A DNA stretch of 7,809 nt from Vibrio sp. (GTDB taxonomy: Bacteria; Pseudomonadota; Gammaproteobacteria; Enterobacterales; Vibrionaceae), in the NCBI GenBank assembly GCA_007124475.1, contig SLFB01000244.1, positions 1 through 7,809 on the forward strand, read 5' to 3'. Under the pieces are notes generated by a model. The model made no database searches. It was not told the origin of the DNA and was given only the letters and a program-made list of their open reading frames with translations. A program made the position numbers and the translations under genes. The stretch's first letter is position 1. Every line of letters begins with the position of its first letter. Shown here piece by piece: positions 5,680-7,809 of this stretch.

Positions 5680-5691
5680 GTTTGATCAAAC
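5680..5691. repeat. 12-bp perfect palindrome GTTTGATCAAAC upstream of lpd
   Basis: This self-complementary 12-mer lies 70 bases upstream of the lpd ATG. It resembles, but does not fit, the FNR consensus TTGAT-N4-ATCAA because the half-sites touch. No regulator can be named. Chance is possible, but a 12-bp perfect palindrome in a 267-base gap is unusual. Confidence 0.5.
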
Positions 5692-5841
5692 ATCATGGTT
5701 TAAAACGATTATTTTTCAGACCGCATCAGTTTACAGAGATGTTAATGGTGTGAAAAGTAAATCCATGTAGCCTGTGAGCTAGACGACAATTCGCTGAGTA
5801 AAAATCAATTCTTCAGCCAATTGTAAGATAATAGTTGAATC

Positions 5842-5862
5842 AAGGCGGCTAACAGCCGCCTT
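5842..5862 (-). terminator. GC-rich hairpin after aceF (partial terminator or processing stem)
   Basis: AAGGCGGCT / AGCCGCCTT form a 9-bp perfect stem with a 3-base loop, 15 bases beyond the aceF stop. On the minus strand it is followed by TTGATTC rather than a T-run, so termination is probably incomplete. Such a stem can lower the amount of lpd relative to aceEF, or stabilise an aceEF mRNA end while lpd is also made from its own promoter. Confidence 0.5.
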
Positions 5863-5876
5863 CACTCGCTAATAGC

Positions 5877-7787
5877 TTATAAAACTAAACGACGAATATC
5901 GCTTAGACAGCCATTTAAATAAGTAATAAAACGTGCACCTTCCGCACCATCGATCACTCGGTGATCATAAGACAGTGATAATGGAAGCTGTAGACGTGGT
6001 ACAAATTCTTTACCATTCCACACTGGCTTCATCTCAGATTTAGAGACACCAAGAATGCCAACTTCTGGCGCATTAACAATCGGCGTAAACGCTGTACCGC
6101 CAATGCCACCTAAGCTAGAAATGGTGAAGCAGCCGCCTTGCATATCAGCAGCCGTTAGCTTACCAGCACGAGCCTTTTTCGAGACTTCAGCTAGCTCTGC
6201 TGAAAGCTCATAGATGCCTTTTTTATTCACATCTTTAAACACAGGTACCACAAGGCCGTTTGGTGTATCTACCGCAATACCCACGTTAACATACTTCTTC
6301 AAAATCAAGCTTTCGCCATCTTCAGACAATGAAGAGTTAAACGCTGGGAAGGCTTCTAATGCTTTAGCTACCGCTTTCATGATGAACACCAGTGGGGTGA
6401 TCTTCATGCCAGAGTCTTTCTTCGCTTCGAGCGCGTTTTGCTCTTTACGGAAGTTCTCTAACTCTGTGATGTCCGCGTTATCCCATTGGGTTACGTGTGG
6501 GATCATCACCCAGTTACGATGCAGGTTAGCACCAGAGATCTTCTTAATGCGCGATAATGGTTGAACTTCAGTTTCACCAAACTTGCTAAAGTCGACTTTT
6601 GGCCAAGGAAGCAGACCAAGCGCAGCGCCATCGCCTTTGCCAGAAGCAACCGCAGCAGAACCCGATTCAAGACGCTTTAGCGCTTCTTTAACGTAGCTTT
6701 GTACGTCTTCTTTTAAGATGCGGCTCTTACGGCCAGAACCTTTCACTTTAGAAAGATTAACACCGAACTCACGAGCGAGACGGCGCACCACTGGAGAAGC
6801 ATGAGCGTATGCATGATTCTCTTGGAAATCAGCTGTCGCTGCAGCGCTCGCTTGTGCTACTGGAGCAGCGGCAGCAGCGCTTGGTGCAGAAGTTTGCGCA
6901 GGAGCCGCAACCGCTACTTGCGCAGGAGCCGCGCCAGCCACTTCAAACACCATGATCAGTGAGCCAGTAGAAACTTTATCACCAGCAGCGACTTTGATCG
7001 CTTTCACTTTACCAGCAAAAGGTGCCGGAACTTCCATTGACGCTTTATCGCCTTCAACAGTGATCAACGATTGCTCTTCTTCAACCATGTCGCCAACCGC
7101 AACCATGATTTCAGTCACTTCAACTTCATCGCCACCGATATCTGGTACTTGAACGTCTTTATCTGCAGCAGTAGCTGGAGCAGCTGGAGCAGCTGGAGCA
7201 GCTGGAGCAGCTGGAGCGCTAGCTTGAGCCACAGGCGCTGGCGCTGCAACGCCAGAACCGGCAACTTCAAAGACCATGATCAAAGAACCCGTGGTCACTT
7301 TGTCACCAGAAGCAATTTTGATTTCTTTCACGGTACCAGCGAAAGGCGCGGGTACTTCCATTGAGGCTTTATCGCCTTCAACGGTGATCAACGATTGCTC
7401 TTCTTCAACCACGTCGCCGATGGCAACCATGATTTCAGTGACTTCAACTTCATCACCACCAATATCTGGCACTTGAACTTCTTTCAGTTCAGTCGCGGTA
7501 GAAGCGGCGGCCGCAGGAGCAGGAGCCTCAGCCGCAGGAGCCGCTGCAGCGGCACCTTCAGCTTCAAACACCATGATCAAAGAACCCGTGGTGACTTTAT
7601 CACCCACAGCCACTTTGATTTCTTTAACAATACCTGCTTGAGAAGCAGGAACTTCCATTGAAGCTTTATCACCTTCAACAGTAAGTAACGATTGATCTTC
7701 TTCAACCTTGTCGCCAACGCTGACAAGAATCTCAGTAACTTCAACCTCATCGGCACCGATATCCGGTACATTAATTTCGATTGCCAT
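5877..7787 (-). CDS. aceF: Pyruvate dehydrogenase E2, dihydrolipoyllysine acetyltransferase
   Basis: This is the core subunit of the pyruvate dehydrogenase complex; it transfers acetyl groups from lipoyl arms to coenzyme A. It has 636 residues, like the 630-residue E. coli protein. Three lipoyl domains come first (about residues 3-75, 103-174, 211-282), each with the lipoylation motif EGDKASMEVP (lysines 41, 140, 248). Flexible Ala/Pro-rich linkers separate them (about 76-101, 176-209, 284-318). An E1/E3-binding domain follows at about 326-366 (ASPVVRRLAREFGVNL and the SGRKSRILKEDV turn). The acyltransferase domain runs from about 400 to the end, with the active-site DHRVIDG (H609, D613). The start has AGGAAAG upstream. 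The minus strand enters at 7809 with TAA, which could be the aceE stop, but its frame cannot be verified here. Confidence 0.98.
   Translation of the reverse strand: MAIEINVPDIGADEVEVTEILVSVGDKVEEDQSLLTVEGDKASMEVPASQAGIVKEIKVAVGDKVTTGSLIMVFEAEGAAAAAPAAEAPAPAAAASTATELKEVQVPDIGGDEVEVTEIMVAIGDVVEEEQSLITVEGDKASMEVPAPFAGTVKEIKIASGDKVTTGSLIMVFEVAGSGVAAPAPVAQASAPAAPAAPAAPAAPATAADKDVQVPDIGGDEVEVTEIMVAVGDMVEEEQSLITVEGDKASMEVPAPFAGKVKAIKVAAGDKVSTGSLIMVFEVAGAAPAQVAVAAPAQTSAPSAAAAAPVAQASAAATADFQENHAYAHASPVVRRLAREFGVNLSKVKGSGRKSRILKEDVQSYVKEALKRLESGSAAVASGKGDGAALGLLPWPKVDFSKFGETEVQPLSRIKKISGANLHRNWVMIPHVTQWDNADITELENFRKEQNALEAKKDSGMKITPLVFIMKAVAKALEAFPAFNSSLSEDGESLILKKYVNVGIAVDTPNGLVVPVFKDVNKKGIYELSAELAEVSKKARAGKLTAADMQGGCFTISSLGGIGGTAFTPIVNAPEVGILGVSKSEMKPVWNGKEFVPRLQLPLSLSYDHRVIDGAEGARFITYLNGCLSDIRRLVL
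6942..7781 (-). repeat. Three tandem lipoyl-domain coding repeats in aceF
   Basis: The copies lie at 7563-7781, 7266-7481 and 6942-7157. Their lipoyl lysine codons are 297 and 324 bases apart. Copies two and three are the closest: over 57 aligned bases (7355-7411 against 7031-7087) I count only two differences, while the first copy differs more. This points to recent duplication or gene conversion of the inner domains. Confidence 0.9.
7173..7217 (-). repeat. Five exact 9-bp tandem repeats in the aceF linker
   Basis: The unit AGCTGGAGC (plus strand) is repeated five times without a mismatch. On the coding strand it encodes the Ala-Ala-Pro repeats at about residues 191-205, in the linker between lipoyl domains two and three. 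Because the unit is a multiple of three, slippage would change linker length without breaking the frame. Confidence 0.95.
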
Positions 7788-7809
7788 TATTCTTTCCTAC
7801 CTTCAATTA

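Noticed and set aside
5680..5691. FNR box at GTTTGATCAAAC
   Set aside because: FNR requires four bases between TTGAT and ATCAA; here the half-sites overlap, so the match fails.
7071..7364. Ser/Trp-repeat open frame opposite aceF, and the other plus-strand frames within 6214-7661
   Set aside because: They mirror the repetitive Ala/Pro-rich and lipoyl codons of aceF, with no start signals of their own.
1..7809. A new defence, mobile or biosynthetic system
   Set aside because: Every long gene belongs to a well-known housekeeping or regulatory family in a conserved Vibrio order; no integrase, transposase, toxin pair or repeat array was seen.

Overview
The window looks like conserved chromosomal backbone of a Vibrio (Gammaproteobacteria, Vibrionaceae). 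Three things point there: a LuxR/HapR-type TetR-family quorum-sensing regulator nearly identical to HapR in its N-terminal DNA-binding part, a matching Qrr small-RNA target in its leader, and the gene order yadH-yadG / can / hpt / luxR-hapR / lpd-aceF. The species cannot be fixed from the sequence alone. I see no mobile element, CRISPR array, tRNA or rRNA.

Layout, left to right. At 1-1169 is a minus-strand ABC-2 exporter pair: an ATPase (yadG-like) whose TAA overlaps the ATG of the permease (yadH-like), which runs off the left edge. Bases 1170-1435 form a divergent intergenic region in which I could not fix a promoter. A plus-strand beta-carbonic anhydrase (can, 1436-2104) converges on a minus-strand hypoxanthine phosphoribosyltransferase (hpt, 2185-2715), with a GC-rich hairpin between them. 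The 487-base region 2716-3202 divides the divergent hpt and hapR genes. It holds a PurR-like operator and a long-range inverted repeat on the hpt side. On the hapR side it holds a sigma70-like promoter with embedded AphA- and LuxR-like half-sites, and the Qrr pairing site that covers the hapR ribosome binding site.

The quorum-sensing regulator (3203-3823) converges on lpd. The 358-base region between them (3824-4181) holds a 12-bp hairpin, a short protein-like relic on the minus strand, a strong bidirectional terminator and a small 20-bp-period repeat. The right half of the window is the distal part of the pyruvate dehydrogenase operon on the minus strand: aceF (E2 with three lipoyl domains, 5877-7787), then lpd (E3, 4182-5609). 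The first gene, aceE, is presumably just beyond the right edge. The 267-base aceF-lpd gap holds a GC-rich hairpin and two adjacent perfect dyads in the presumed lpd leader, as if lpd could also be expressed separately.

AceF and Lpd are subunits of one complex that converts pyruvate to acetyl-CoA; Lpd also serves other 2-oxoacid dehydrogenases. Can supplies bicarbonate and Hpt salvages purines. HapR is the high-cell-density master regulator. I found no undescribed multi-gene system. The points most worth checking are regulatory sites in the hpt-hapR intergenic region, the dyads before lpd, and the unexplained relic between hapR and lpd.
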